Assembly: GCA_050084515.1 (NCBI GenBank)
Contig: CM114272.1
Location: 22,134,001-22,198,000 of the forward strand
Length of the DNA stretch: 64,000 nt
Direction: 5' to 3'
Source of the DNA: Blasia pusilla
Lineage: Eukaryota; Marchantiophyta; Marchantiopsida; Blasiales
Shown here: positions 1 through 13,800 of the stretch, in pieces
Layout: each line of letters starts with the position of its first letter
Position numbering within the stretch: position 1 is the first letter of the stretch
The notes under the pieces: model-generated
The model's database searches: none
What the model was told of the DNA's origin: nothing
Seen by the model: the letters and a program-made list of their open reading frames with translations, nothing else
Made by a program: the position numbers and the translations under genes

Positions 1-160
1 TTCTCCCTAACTTTCGGGAAAGACAATCGGGGCCTTTGGATTGGCCCTCTGCCCGATTGCTCTCACAGTCATTTTCGTCCAATATCTCAGCCTACAATTG
101 TGAATTTTCTGATTTTTTTTGCTCGGTTGGAAGCGTCTACCCTCCCCCTTAGACCAAGGA
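1..160 (+). repeat. Tail fragment of the 1-kb arm repeat
   Basis: This stretch resembles 33955-34090, the distal part of the repeat whose arms form the inverted repeat at 604-3085. Shared landmarks are a run ending in gggaaagaca, then ttggccct, cccgattgctctcac, ccaatatctcag and ttggaagcgtct. It is cut by the window edge. No coding content is seen, and the rest up to position 600 holds no recognisable feature. Confidence 0.6.
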
Positions 161-603
161 TCCAAAAATCAAGAAATGTTTCCCACAAGAGCACCCCAAC
201 GGTGAGGAACACATGGGGAAAATTAATCTTCAAATGACCTCTCAAAAATTGAATTAACAATCATAAACCCTAAATAAGGTCTTTTATTTTTGGTATTAGC
301 ATGGGGGCCAAAATGGTATATCTGAACCGTTGAAGTTGTGGAAGGATTTAATTCCAAGGCTTGTGCCAAGTTTATTACCATCCAATGGTAAGGAGAAAAG
401 TAAATACCATGTTAACATGAAAATGCCATAAGGACTCGAAAGAATCCTACTCAACATCCTCTTCCTCCTTGATGACACCTCTTTTTCTACCCTTCCCCCT
501 AAGTATAAAAAGAAAAACGACCGTAATATTGGAGCATGAAATTCTTAAACACATTAGTGGTTGTTTATGACTAGGTAAGTGAAACAAGCACGACTAGTCT
601 TCA

Positions 604-3085
604 CGAAAGGGTATTGATAACCACTTTTGTCGCGCCCCTACTCTCCTTGAACGTCAATCTTTAGTGTTGCGAAAGCGTGCGTTCAGTAGGTCACGAACTC
701 ATCGCCGATCTGCACCCAAACACGCACTCTCGTTAGTCGGGTTTGGCAAACCGGCGTTCCAACCCACCGAGTCCTCAACTCGGCGTCTCATCAAGCTCAA
801 CCTTCCTTAATTCCTAGCTCCCAACACATGGCAAGTCCTTCAAGACTTGGAACAGACTTCCTGGTTAGTCCAGGGATCTGAAACGGCACTTGCACACCTA
901 GCGATCCCAACTGTTCAACGGTCCTCGTGTGAGTTCCGAACCGAGACCCAAGTAATTGAGTCGCGGCGTGAAATCCAAGAGGGATGTCTAAAATCGCCTC
1001 AATGGACTTGGTGTAGGTTTTCCAACCCAACGCCCAAACTCGCGTTCCGTTCCATGCCCTTGAGCGCCTTGGCGGCGCCCAAAGTGGGGTTTGGGTTCCA
1101 AGCACTCTCGGAGACCTTCCCCCTTACTAGTACTTCTGGAGTTCTCCAATAACCCCTCCCCTTTGGGAAAAGAGGTTCGGGGCCTTCATTGTGGCCCTCA
1201 ATCCGACTCCACTTACAGTCGTTTTCGGGTCGTATCTCGGCCGTTGCTTATGCGTTTGCAACGATCTTTGGTGCGTTTGAACCGGCTCTCCATAAGCTTT
1301 CCAACGCACTCTTATTTGCTCCAAACGCATCTCGGCGCTAAAAGTTATGGCCATAAATACAGTCGGAAACTCTCAAACGCAAGTGGCGTTCCAAGTCCGG
1401 ATCTTTCCTTTGGCAACCCACTTCCTAGACTCGACTTCTTTCAAGTCTCATTCCGCGTTTGGTCCAGGTTTCCGAGTCGCGACCATCACATCTGAAACGC
1501 GGCTTCTTGCTCGCGTCTCATCTCTTGTCTCCTCTTTGAGACAACTCCAACGCGCAAACCATCTTAGCGTGAGCCCGCTAATGTTCCGATGTTCCGCTTG
1601 GCACTTGTTTGGTCATGAGGGTCGCGACAACTTTAGTCATAAGCAGATGACTATGTGAGTTGTACGAATATACATTTTATGACTAAACCATTTTAATCAT
1701 AATTCTAGTCATTCTTTCGGTCAGTCATTTAAATCAAAATCATAAAAACCACACATTTCTTCTAGTGTTGGTAGTAGAAATGGGGTAAGTTCCCGCTTGA
1801 AGAGGAACGTGAACCCTGACATGACAAGTGTCTATTGTGTGGCACACCGAACAAACCTAGCTGCTCTTTGATACAACAAAGAGTCCACAGTGCAAGTATC
1901 TCAGTGATGAGGTGGATAACATTTGAATTTTGTTGTTTTTTATTTCAAGAGAAGTTCAAAGTGGAAGTATATATATATATATGAAAGTATAGATATGAAT
2001 GCCTATCTCATATCTCAATCTACTGGTGTTCATCTCCTTCCATGTCGCGACCCTCATAACCAAACAACACCAAATAGGCGCAAAGCGAAACATCAGAACT
2101 CAAAGGAACTCACGCTGCGAGGTTTGCGCTTTGGAGAGGCATTTGGAAAAGTCTCTTGGAAAAGTCTAAGAGACGAAACGCGGAACAGAGTTGTGCGTTT
2201 CATGCATTAGTGGTCGCGACCAGGAAACCTAGACCAAACGCGAGCCAAGACTTGAGATGAGTTGAGTCTCGGGAGGTTGGTTGCCAAAGAGGTGAGAACC
2301 AATTTGGAACACGACTAGCATTTGGGAGAATCTGACTGTGTTTAGGACCATAACGTTGAGCTCCAAGATGCGTTTGGGACAAATAAGGCCGCGTTGGAAA
2401 GCTGATCTTAAGACGCTTCCGACGCACCAAAGATCTCAGCAATCGCATAAGTACAGGTTGAGATATTGGCCGAAAACGATTGAGAGAGCAATCGGGTTGA
2501 GGGCCAATTGGAGAGGCCCAGGTGTCTTTCCCTAAATGTAGGGGGCCCCCGGAGATCCCCAGAAGTACTAGTAAGGGAGGACTCTCTCCGAGATGTCTCG
2601 GGAAATGAATCCCCACTTTGGGTGCCAAACGGCGTTTCAGAGGCACGGGATGGAACGAGAGTTTGGCGTGGGAACTCGAAACCCAAACCTGATCCAAGGG
2701 AGTGGGCTTTGTACGCCACCCTTGGATTCCAAATAGAGATTCACTTCATGGGAGTCTTGATGAGGAACTCATTGGATCTCCATCGGACAGTTGGAACCGC
2801 TAGGCGCGAAACGCCGTTTCAGGTTCCTGAACCGACCAGAAAGTTTGTCCCAAGTCTTTCGAGATTTGCCCATGTTGTAAACCGTGAAACTAGGAAGGTT
2901 GAGCTTGATGAGAGTCCGAAACGAGAACTCGGAAAGTGATCCCGCTGATTGATCCAAGACCCGACTAACCAAAGTGCGTGTTTGGATGCAGATCAACGTT
3001 GAGAGCGTGACCTACTGAACGCACGCTTCTGCAACAAACAAGATTTACGTTCAAGGAGAGTAGGCGCACGACATCTAGAGTTGTA
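604..3085. repeat. Large inverted repeat (two ~1-kb arms, 0.4-kb spacer)
   Basis: The left arm (about 604-1631) matches the reverse complement of the right arm (about 2044-3085) along its whole length, diverged but collinear. Outer ends share ctactctccttgaacgt and the stretch from gcgtgcgttcagtaggtcac to caaacacgcact. Inner ends share gagggtcgcgac. The spacer 1632-2043 contains an AT microsatellite near 1970. A further single arm lies at 33411-34170. The arms hold no recognisable protein, so the ORFs across them are not called. This could be a foldback-type element or two opposed copies of a non-coding repeat such as an LTR. The right arm's outer end includes GCGCACGACA (3064-3073), the same decamer that ends the Gypsy terminal repeats. 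Confidence 0.75.
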
Positions 3086-3469
3086 CCTTCTTTTTCCTAC
3101 TCAATTTATTTAAGAAGATGAGACTCATTCTACCCCTTCATCCTAGTTTCTATTCGATGTCATTACATTTTGCAAACCTTGTAAAGTTTGGAATTCTTTA
3201 CTTTTTAGGCTCTAACCTTCCTACAAAGAGTATTCTCTATATGAATAATCTTTGTAGGAAGCGTTCTTAGTACTTGTGGCCCCCAACAAGTGGGGGAAAA
3301 TCAAGTTCAATCCCAGCCAGTAGTAGCACTAAACTAAGCCCTCAAGTATCTTGAAATGAAATTAACAGATATCTTGGAATGGAAATGGTAGGGAGAAAGG
3401 TAATGGAAGAACTTAGGAAAATGACCAGTAGAAAGGAGAAGTTAAAAAAAAAAACCAAAAGAAATAGTC

Positions 3470-4509
3470 TTAGAAATAACCTATATGAAGTCTCAGTATA
3501 GTGCAGATACAGTGCAAACCTTAAAATCTCAGGAAGCCAACCGATGGTTATGTATGATAGCCAATTTTTTTTGTAAATGGCTAGCAAAAGATCGATGCGC
3601 CCCAAAATATTGCCCAAGCCTTGTCTTGATGGGACCCGATACCTAAAAAGAAGTCATTGTAATATGTGTGGGGCGGGGAACCTTTTGGGCCCAGTCCGCC
3701 CAGCAGGCCGCGTGTGGGCTTCATGCAGGCTACAAAATGGGTGATGGCTCGGCCCGCCTGGGTCTACATTACAGGCTTGACGGGATCGAGTGCAGGCTGT
3801 AGGTATTCGGGCCTGCACGTACATGTCCATTCTAGGGACAAACATAAGTCCGCGGACACATAATTTGTCCGAGTGCAACATTGTATATGCATAATAAGAC
3901 AAAATAGTTAAATAATAAGACAAAGTAGTAATAAGAGTATAATTTCGTCTCTTAATTCATACTTAATATTTTTGGAATGAATGTAAATTTGAATGGTAGA
4001 GGGAAATTATTTAAATAATCAGGATAAAATAAAGATTTAGTTTGTGGATATCATTTTGGTGGGAGGAGTGGAGGGAGAAAATATTATTTAAGCTTTTATG
4101 GAGGGCTTCTTCCCGTTTACCAATTTTGTTACGTTCCTAAAGACATCAAGGTCAGGATTTTTGCGCCATGAAAAAATCAAAGAGTGTGCGGCCCTCTGAA
4201 GGGGATGGGAGACAGAAATTAATAATCACTTGTGGAGTACATGTGGATTGAATAAAGAACATGTAGGGGCAGTAAATACCATACCAACCTTTAATCCTAC
4301 AATATAAATCGTTGATCACCGTGACTCCTTGCCTACACTCCAAATTGTGGAGAACATAATATCTTAGAAATCCTACCTTAAAATCTTAGGAAGCCAACCT
4401 ATATTTATGTATGAAAGAAAAATAAATGTAAATGGCCATAAAAAACCGAAGTACCCGAACATATTGCGCGAGCCTTGTCTCGATGGGACCCTAAACCCAA
4501 AAATTGCAC
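3470..4509. repeat. Pair of ~130-bp direct repeats flanking ~0.7 kb
   Basis: Positions about 3515-3645 and 4375-4509 are diverged direct repeats. Both read aaaatct.aggaagccaacc, then atgtatga, taaatggc, and end in agccttgtct.gatgggacc. The enclosed 0.7 kb has no recognisable gene. It includes a GC-rich patch (3664-3860) with a gtccat.ctagggacaaacat motif that recurs near 21410 and 30655. Two short direct repeats around a small non-coding core could be a TRIM-type element, but no primer-binding site was recognised. Confidence 0.45.
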
Positions 4510-4749
4510 CTGCTGCTATTACTTACTGCGTTTCAAAAACCTACCAAGTCTTAGTAGATTACCCTAATGTTTGCGGGGCCTGAGAAACGCTTCTCGTGGT
4601 TTGAAAATTGCCAAACCCCGATCAAACCCCCGAAAGACATGGTCGCGTTTTCTTCCCGCTGAACCCGACATTGCGCTGCGGGAGACGGGAGGATATGAGG
4701 ACCTCAAGGATTCTGAGCGAACGATGCCGGGGAGAGGGCGTGGATGCAC

Positions 4750-4891
4750 TGAAAAAGAACAAGCCATGATTATTACACTGTGAGAAACAAAGACCAATTC
4801 TCGTCTCGTAGACAGGAAGAGACTGCATTCCGAGTTCGAGGGGGGAGTATAGAGAGAGATAGAGAGAGTGAGCGTCGACTGGCCTCCAGCG
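4750..4891 (+). promoter_or_regulatory. Probable NUP107 5' leader with GAGA-rich tract
   Basis: This is the segment immediately upstream of the NUP107 start. It contains a purine tract of GAGA repeats (4848-4869) directly before the ATG at 4892, a common pattern in plant leaders. No TATA box was convincingly identified, and the transcription start is not visible from sequence. The leader assignment is an inference from position. Confidence 0.4.
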
Positions 4892-7800
4892 ATGAGCGCG
4901 AGTGTGGTGAGTTCACCTTCCGCTCGAGACTTGATTCAAAATGCGTCGCCTGAGGGCACGCCCGACAGCGTCGGAAGGCAGCAGTACCGGCGGTACAGGT
5001 ATGGAGCTCGTTTCGATGTCTTTCACTACCCACAGAGACCTGCACTTGTCGTCGTTGTTTCGTTTTTGAAAGCACGCGGCGTGGAGTTAGGCCGTGGGTC
5101 TGAATGGATGTAATGCGGATACTTTGAGGATGGAATTTGAAGGAATGCTGGGTCGTGCACGGAAAGTTCAATTGGATTTTTTGTGCTAGTCATGGGAGAC
5201 GGAGTTGTGTCTACGTTGCGAATGTCGGGTCGGCAGTGGCATCGGAAGTAACGTAGTCGAGGTCCCCAAGAATATGTGAGGCTGCGCGATTGGAAGCATG
5301 TAAGCTGAGTGATAGATTTTGGGTTTGCTTACGAAGTATGCTGTGATGCAGGAAGCGGAGATCATCGATCGGGTTGTTTTCCGGACCAGACGGGTGTCCG
5401 TATCCGTTTGGGGGTTCTGAAGCTTCTCCGTATTCCAAATCCTATGCCTCCCCGCAGTCCTTGTCCGATGCTTCCCCTTGGCAGCGGAGCGAGGGATTAG
5501 AAGAGGATTCGAAAACCCCAATTCCTAGAAAGCTGTTTGGTGCAGCTGATGGCGGTGGCTTAGCAGATTTGGCGGATGGGTTGAATTTGCCGAATGCGCA
5601 GGCTCGGACCCCACAGCAACGAAGAATCGCACCTAAATCCAGTCTTCAGGCCTCGCCTTTTGTTTTGAAAGCTGTGAAAAAGGTCTATCCACTTTTCCAC
5701 TTGTCTCTAGAGTTTCTTTTATAGCTAACGAAGAGGCATATATTTCTCTCAGCCAAAATAGAGAAAAATGAATTCAACGGTACGAAAGAAAGCAGACATC
5801 ACGCTACATCTGGTGCTCCTCTGCTGCTGGAGAAACTGGCATTTGTAGAAGCATGCAATTTGAGATTCAGCTGCGTAACGCAGATATGGGAGAAACCGAT
5901 TCGAAGGTCGTAACCACTGAGTAATCAAGACCGAAGGAAAATTAGTGAATCAATCTACCTTGTGCGCAGGCAACAATAGACTGGCCATATTTTGATTGTG
6001 CAAGCTCAAATAGGTCGCAGCTTTCTATTGAGTGCCAGCTGTGCTGCGGTTTCAAATATTTCTGATCGGGATTGTAGTTGAAGCAATACTACCAACTCAA
6101 AGGGTTCCAATCTGGTGGGTTCAGGAACATGAGGAGTCGACTGACAGTTCAGAGGAGTCGTTTGGACGGTTTGCTGCAGTGTTAGATGCTGCTCTCCAAG
6201 GTGTACAGTGCTTTTTCCCCATCCTCTCCAACTTAGTGGTTGCTGGGTAATGATAGAGTGTACTTGAAGATGTTAGGTTCAAAATCCTGCACAGTGATGT
6301 AATTTACTTAGTCACGTTCAGGGAGCATCTGAATGGTGGATACATTCTTACGGATTGGGCTTGGCTAGTTCTAGCCTTGGGCCTCTTTCTGCACTAGCTA
6401 GCAAAGCATGGCATCTTCTTGTACAGCTTTTGAACATCAGCAAATGTGTCAATAATCAATGCTTGCTGTTTTGGAGCTTGACCTTGCTGTGATTCTGCAT
6501 CTTTTCAATTGTCAAAAGTAAAGAGGCACGTGACAGGGAGGCTTGTGTTGGGTTTGTCTTGGATGTTTCTTCGAGCACTGGGCAGATAAGTAACAATTTT
6601 TTGGTCTATTGTCAGGGAATATGCCTTTTCCAGAGCTTATGCTACAAAGTGAGGATATATGCCGTGAGCTTGTGGAATTAGTGAGGTAACATGAAGAATT
6701 TTCTGTTGTGTTGCTTTTTAACTTTTTCCATGATATTTGGTCCTTGTCTTGGAGCCTTATGGTTTGGAATTTTTTTGGGAGGCATGTTTTGGTTGACAGG
6801 TCCTTGGATAGTTTGTAGTCAAGAACTAATGAATGCATCAAATGAATTTATCTGTGATTCCAGGGAGGAAGCTTCCGAGAGACATCGGGTGACAGAGGAT
6901 CGTTTAATGAGACAAAAAGCACAGATGCTCCATGGAGAAGCAGCTAGTTGGGCTCTCCTTTGGAATCTTTTTGGCAAGGGTAAGTACAACATAAAATGAG
7001 GGGTGTGTTATAGCTTTGTGAAGACTTAGTTTTTATTTCACCATTCTTAAAGCTGAATTGATGAGTGATCTTCCCAAAGTCCTATCTCAAAACAGAGGCT
7101 GATTGGAAGATGGGGTCATGATATTAATAATCTCATTGTTTTTTCAATTGTTTCGCTCTGTTTTGTGCAGATTCTCAGGATATGTATTCCGAAGATGACA
7201 TTGTGGTAACCCATCCACTTTGATCATTTTTGGCTCTTTTTGAATTTCTGGTTTGCAGAAGTTGTTAGATCCCATGGGGTGACCAAATGTTTCAAATTTT
7301 TTTGTCATTGCAGACTCCCTCCACATCTCAGCAGGAGGCTTGTGAATTCATCACAACCAATGAAAAAGCACAGCTTTGTCTGAGGATTGTTCAATGGCTT
7401 GAGGGACTAGCTTCGAAAGAGTTGGACTACGAGAAGAAAGTATGGACATCTAGTTAATAATTTGAAAGCTGAAGAGTCTTCCTTCCACTGATTGCATACT
7501 CTGTCTTGGTTTCTTTACTTTTGGTTGATGTTTATGGTCTGAGGATCTCATTTATGGAAAGTATGTGTGCTACTTTGACATTCAAAATTTGTCTAACTAG
7601 TCAGTTGCTTCTTGTCGCCACATATGTCTAAGTGCATTCAAACCCGACATTCAGACTTCCTATTTCTTGATTCCCAGTAAGCTCTCTTGTTGTATTGCAG
7701 CACAAGGGCTGGTATGCTGGATCATACTCTCAAAAGCTCGGAGTCTGGCGGCATACACAACGGGCCATTCGCAAGAAGGCAGGCCAAGCCACCCTGGTCC

Positions 7801-10800
7801 AGCATCTAGATCCAGATGCTCCAACTCGTGAACAAGCTCAGCTCCATTTGGAGGATCAGGTGTTTTTCCTTTGCCAGTAATTTTCTGTTGACCTATATTG
7901 CCTCAGTTTTCAATGAGGGTACCCCATTATCTAGTATTTTCTTTTCTAATTTGTAAGAGAATTTTTAGAGGTTAGTTGTGAGGAATCTTCAGGCTAGTCC
8001 CTTTAGTTACATTCAGTTTCTTCACCGCTTGACTGATGTGAGACTCTCTGTCACCATTTTGAGACAGACAGTAAGGTAGTGATGTTAGTGTTAAGCAATG
8101 TCTTAATGAACATTACTCTGAACTGTGTCTTTATTTCTTATCAAATTTTCAGTATGTCACAGTACCTGTTGGTTAAACATGTATTTAAATTTAACACAGC
8201 TTGTGAATGGAGTGGTAGTAATGAACCTGAAGTGATCAGTTGAAGTTTCATAGCTGGGCCATTTCGCATGCTGGTGTTGTTGCGTGTCAGCAGAAGTTGG
8301 AAGAAAGTCTCTTGGAGGATGTATGGAAGCTACTGTTAGCAGGAAGACTGGAAGAGGCTCAAGAGCTTTGTCGTTCTGCTGGCCAGGTGAACATATTGCA
8401 TACTTCTCACTGAAAATTTCACAACTGTTGAGGAGGTTTCTGTGTATTCATGCAATTAGTGGGAAGAATTGACAGGCTGAAACAGCAGGCACAAGTGCAA
8501 GAAGTGTAGATTTCCATGGACCATAGCCCCTATTTATTAAGAATGTTGTTCAACCCGTTTGATGGTGTTATTTATCTCTACCCCAAATGGATGACTCAAA
8601 TTTAGGCATTTGGTACAATGCAGTTACATCATGAGCCTGGTAGCCGTGCTTGTGGGTTGCTCCCTTAAGAGTATTTCTTAACAAGGAATGATGCAAGTAT
8701 TGGAGAATCCAAACATGTGGGTAGCCTCTTGGTGATAGGGTTGGGCACTAACTTGTCTATCTGAGTATGAAACCCCAGAGCAAGCACTACCTTAATCATT
8801 TTTAAACCAAATTACTTCCAACCCAAAAGTGCCAGAGAGTAAAGATTATAGAAGACAAATAGGGAGATATGTATCCTTGAAGTCGTTTCTGAATTAGTGT
8901 TTCCTGGAGTACAGGCATGGCGAGCAGCCAGCTTGAGTGGGTGTGGTGAACTTGGGCCTTCCCCATCCGTTGAAGCATGGCGGAGTAAAGGAAGAGACTT
9001 GGGTCTGCAAGCAGTTGAATTAGAAAGTGGTCTGGGACACCAACGTCGGCTCTGGAAGTGGTCTTGCTTTTCTGCCAGTGAAGTAAGTGGGTTTTCTTGG
9101 GCAGCATTGGGCAGCATTGCAATTGCTGTGGAGCTCTTTGCTCGGCACTTTCTTTCCAAACAGAATTTCAAGATTGACTCGTTCATGGTTGTTTAGTGTG
9201 GGTTCATAAAATCTAAATAAAAGGATTATTAAAAGTATTACATAAGATACTCTTACGAGGGGATGAGAAGTTACTATCTTGCTTTTTGGACCAAACTTAC
9301 TCAGTCACAAAATATATTGCAGAACATTGGAGAAAGTGCCCATGAGTCAAAGTTTGAAGCTGCGATATTTGCAACTCAATGTGGCAATGTGAAGCGCCTA
9401 TTGCCTGTCTGTACTACTTGGGAGGTAGTTGCCTCCATGTATGGAACCTTATGCTTCCAGAGTTTAGTAGAGTTCTTTTACAATTTCCAGTGGTAATTGC
9501 AAAGTTATGATTGCTCTTTGGTTTTCATCTTTGCGCGCTTTACTCTGGTCAGTGCTGCCTTGTTGTTTTGTTCTCACTGATGCATTTGGGCGATAATTGT
9601 GGATTGGCCATATATATGGTACAGGCTGCCTGCTGGGCGATGGTGAGGTCATGGCTGGATGTGCAAGTTGACTTGGAGTTGGCTTCCCTTCATGGACTAA
9701 ATCTACCTGAAGACGGGACTGGAGGGTCAGCAAATTTCAGTACTGAAACTGCAGGTGGACCAGATGTTTGGCCTCAGCCAGTTGTCAGTCAACAACCTCG
9801 TGACTTACATTCCCTTTTCCAGAAACTTCTTGCTGGGTAAATCTCAAACCTGCTCCTTTGAGTCGGAATTTCCAATATGTGAAAGGATACAAGATAAAAT
9901 TATTGATTTAAGCTTTCTCCAATTTGAAGGGCACTGATGGAAAGAGCAAGTACAAATGGTTGTTTATCTGACAACTCAATTATCTGATCATTAAAGACCC
10001 GCTGGCAGATTTTGTCATAGAGGGACATAGATTTTATCTGCAGTATGTCAATTCAATTTCTGTTCATGACTCACTTTTGTTTTCTCTACAGTGATCTTGT
10101 CCATGAGAATGTGCGGAGAAGTTGCAAGGAGCAACAACGGCTAATCCAGGTATGCTGTCTCTATTTCATATCTCAAACTAGTCTTCAAGTTGTAGTCAAT
10201 CAATTGCGTAATCCAAATTTATCTACCCATCAATTTTTTTTGAATGTTTATGTGATGAGGCTTATTTGTGAACGTTTTACAATTTGGCACAGCGTAAGTT
10301 GGGAGGCTTGCAAGGGAGTTTGCTCTTCAATGACCCCTGACTTTATTCCCTTTATGGCCCCTATTTCCCTTAGGGCCAGATCCCATGCACACCAGGACCT
10401 GGCGACCATAGAGGGTCGCCAGTTTTTCTGCGCCCAAAACTTTTGGGTGCAGAAATTGCCCAGCGTCCTGGTGACCTCAACCTGTTTGACAGGAAGCAGT
10501 TACTAGGGACCGGTGCATTTTGTTGCATTATCCATTGGTAGATGACTTCGGACACAGAAATGGAGGTCGCGGCGACCTCTGCGCGTGCTCTTAGTCTCTT
10601 GGGACCTCACTTGTGTAGTATCTAATCGTAAATTTACAAACTTTCTAGTAAGAAAACAATGATAGAAGATACATGGGATAGAAGGCTTGGATGGGAATGG
10701 TATGATCTAGACTGGAAACCATTCGGTTGCTTTGCTAATTTTCCAGTAAGGACTGTAGAGCGCAATTCAGAATGAGTCACCTCTTGTTTGTTCAGATGGA

Positions 10801-13800
10801 CCTGATACTTGGAGACATAGCCCACCTTCTTGATCTGCTCAGGACGTGGATTGCCCCTTCTCAGGACACAAGGGACAACTCAAGGTGACGATCCTGCTGG
10901 TGTGAATTTAAACTCTTAAGAGATGAGGAGTTGGAGTACATCTTATAATTAGTAGCATTTCTTGACAATCTTATCGGACTAATAGTGTACCACATATTCT
11001 AAATAACAGCATGGAGATGCCTAGTATAATTGGTGTAAAGATCTTGCTTGTACTTTGAGCTTTTCCTTTCTAAGTGCTACACTTATTATGGGTACAAATC
11101 TGAGAATCAATTCTTACTTCTTTGTGGCATTGGGGTGGTTTAATTGGGAAGGATTCATGGTCATCCTCAGATGATACGTTTTGGTGCACATTTAGTGCTT
11201 GTTTTACGACATATCTTGGCAGATGATCTCAAGGAGCAGTTCCGAGAGAAGCTATGGCTGGTTGGAGATTTGATCCTTAATACGTGAGTTTCACGGGGTT
11301 TGTCCGATCTTTCCCCCTGGGTTGAATGTCTGCAGAACCACTTTGATCGTCTTCTTACTCGAAACCACAGGGGTTTCACATAGTTCTCCGAAAAGCAGCC
11401 TTTTTTTTCAATTACAGTTAGTAGATAGTGAATCTATTTTTTAATAATTTAAGAGAAGAAAAGTAAATGTATTGAACAAGAAAGATTCTGAATTTGAAGA
11501 GGTGCTTGCTGCTGTGGCAATGGTGCAGCTATGCAATTTTTCTGTTTACACAGAGAAAGGAAGAGCTTGTTGGTGTGTATGCTTCTCAGTTAGCGCCTCA
11601 CCTGTGTGTGGAGTTGTACGTACACATGATGGATCTCCGTGAGAATGACAGGTGAGTAAAGTTGTGGAAAGAAATGCCTCTGGGGTCAAGAAGGCTACAT
11701 TCTGTGCAGAAAAGAGGAGGGATGTTTGGGTTGGGTAGTCATTTATGAAAGTGTGGTTCACCTAGTGTAGAATTGGACATAATTACCTTACATTTGTGAG
11801 AGTGTGTGCAACTTGAAGGAGTATGATGCCCTTGTATTGCACAATTAAATTTTTTTTGTTCCTCCTTATGTTGAAAAATCATGTGCTTCTTTTTTCCAGC
11901 CCTCCCTAAATTCCCTCCTCATTTTAAAACCCACCTCACGTCACCCTACTTCATTTGTATAAACCTCCATCCCACCTCATTTTGAAATAGGAAAGAAAAG
12001 TCCTTCACCTTCATTTTGGAAGAAAACTCCCCCCCTTCGCAGGTGTTTGGGGGAGAGAAATTCTCCAAATTTCATGTCCTCATTTGGGAAAAGGGAAAGA
12101 GAAACAAACCGTTCCTGCTTTCCTAAACCCTTCCTAAATAAATCCCTCTTGTCATGTCTACCTCCTTTCATTTCCTTCCTGGTTACATAGTTCAAGCATG
12201 GACTATTTTGTCATGTAGCTACATGTGCACTCTCCAATAATACTATACATCGGATGGAAAGTTGGTGGTATTTTCTTACTTTTTGGATATCTCCAAATAA
12301 TGGCTGTCATCTCTGACCTGCTTGGAGTTCATGAACAAACCGTAACAAGAACTTGGTTTTCATTGGTAAGAACTCAGGATATGCACCCTCAGAGTTTGTT
12401 TATTTATGTTCTGTATTCCATTGAACTGATACAGACACCAATAGGAAGTGCAACTGACTGCCTAGAGGTGGCATCAGCAATCAGACACGACCTTAGGATG
12501 CGTGCCCCAGGATTACCTATGCATGTAAGCACAACTCCTGGCCCAGGATTTGAGCATTCACACATGCCCCATGGGACAATCTGCAGCTTTTTGCAAGCAG
12601 CGTTGACTTCAAGAGAAAAGTCCTCGGGAGTCAACTTCCATTCGCACAGCACGAATTGTTTCCTTTATAACCTGATATCTGGAACACCAATTCCACACTT
12701 AACTGACATGAACTAGATTTATAGTCCTCCCTACAGAAAGTCTGGTTTCACATGGACATTCTGGCAGTATGTCCCATTTTGATGTGTGTATTGCGAATTT
12801 TTGGTAATAATGGATCTCTTCACTTGATTTTGTGTGGTTTTTCTCAGACCCTGAGTGACACAAATTTTGTTTGAAGTTACTACTAAAAATTGCTCGTCTC
12901 TGCAGTGTGCCGGTCAAGTACAAGATTTTCAAGTCGGCCATTGAGTATCTACCTTTCATCTCGGAGGATGCGCAGAAAGGGAGTTTCTCTGACATTATTT
13001 CCAGGTAATTAGGTACCTGTGTTTTGTGGTCAAATATGAGCCTTTGAGTTCCTTTTGTAGCTTTGTTAGAATTCACTGTCTGTAATACAGATTGAAGATT
13101 GAGGATAAAGAACACAATCATTCACAGAGAGCACAGAGAAGAGAAGGGAAGCCTCCTCTGACTTCAATATTGATAGGTGACTGTTCTCCTCACAGGTAAA
13201 ACTAAACATAAGTCCTAACCACTCGAGACTAAGCTGCAGATCACATCGGTTCACCAACGGTCGGAACTCTGCTATGAGAGCTACGTCTCTGATCAGACAT
13301 TTAGTTTACACCACAGAATCATATAACATAACCAAGCTGCAACAATCCCGCCCATTGATTGGCCAAACACCAACAGATCTGGATCCATCTACACAAGAGT
13401 GAGTTGCTCTCGGAATGGATCCTGGAGAAACCTCTTGTTCTCTTCCTACAATCTGCAGATGGTTGGGGAATGGTGTGCCTCTCTATGAACACATTCTCGA
13501 AATGGTTCATCCTGCTATTGATAAGAATTAACCAGTCATTACAAAAGCCATGTTGAGACTTGAACTTCTGACAGCTTCAGGGTTTTACCCTTTTTTCTTG
13601 ATAAAGAGGTTCTGTTTATCGGAGTCGCAGATTGGGTGGGTTCAAGAGCTTTCCATCATTTTCACGTTCCCTAGTTTGATATTGGGCCTTTACATTGTCC
13701 TGTCTACCTGACTCAGGATAATCTGGATTCTCCCCATTACTACTGCTTGGTGGAAGTGGGTGATCCGGATCTCTTGTTTGGTTCATCCTGTATACTCCTT

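Noticed and set aside
1091-1495. 134-codon ORF in the arm repeat
   Set aside because: The homologous arms do not keep this frame and it has no motif, so it is a chance reading in a non-coding repeat.
4868-4891. In-frame GTG start extending NUP107 by 8 codons
   Set aside because: Plant nuclear genes start at ATG. The ATG at 4892 directly precedes the conserved N-terminal region.
6032-6124. Longer version of NUP107 exon 3, open in the same frame
   Set aside because: No acceptor upstream of 6125 gives the required phase 0. The ggttcag acceptor at 6124 does, and has good context.
10390-10473. Possible tRNA gene
   Set aside because: The stem arrangement lacks tRNA arms, anticodon loop and A/B box promoters.
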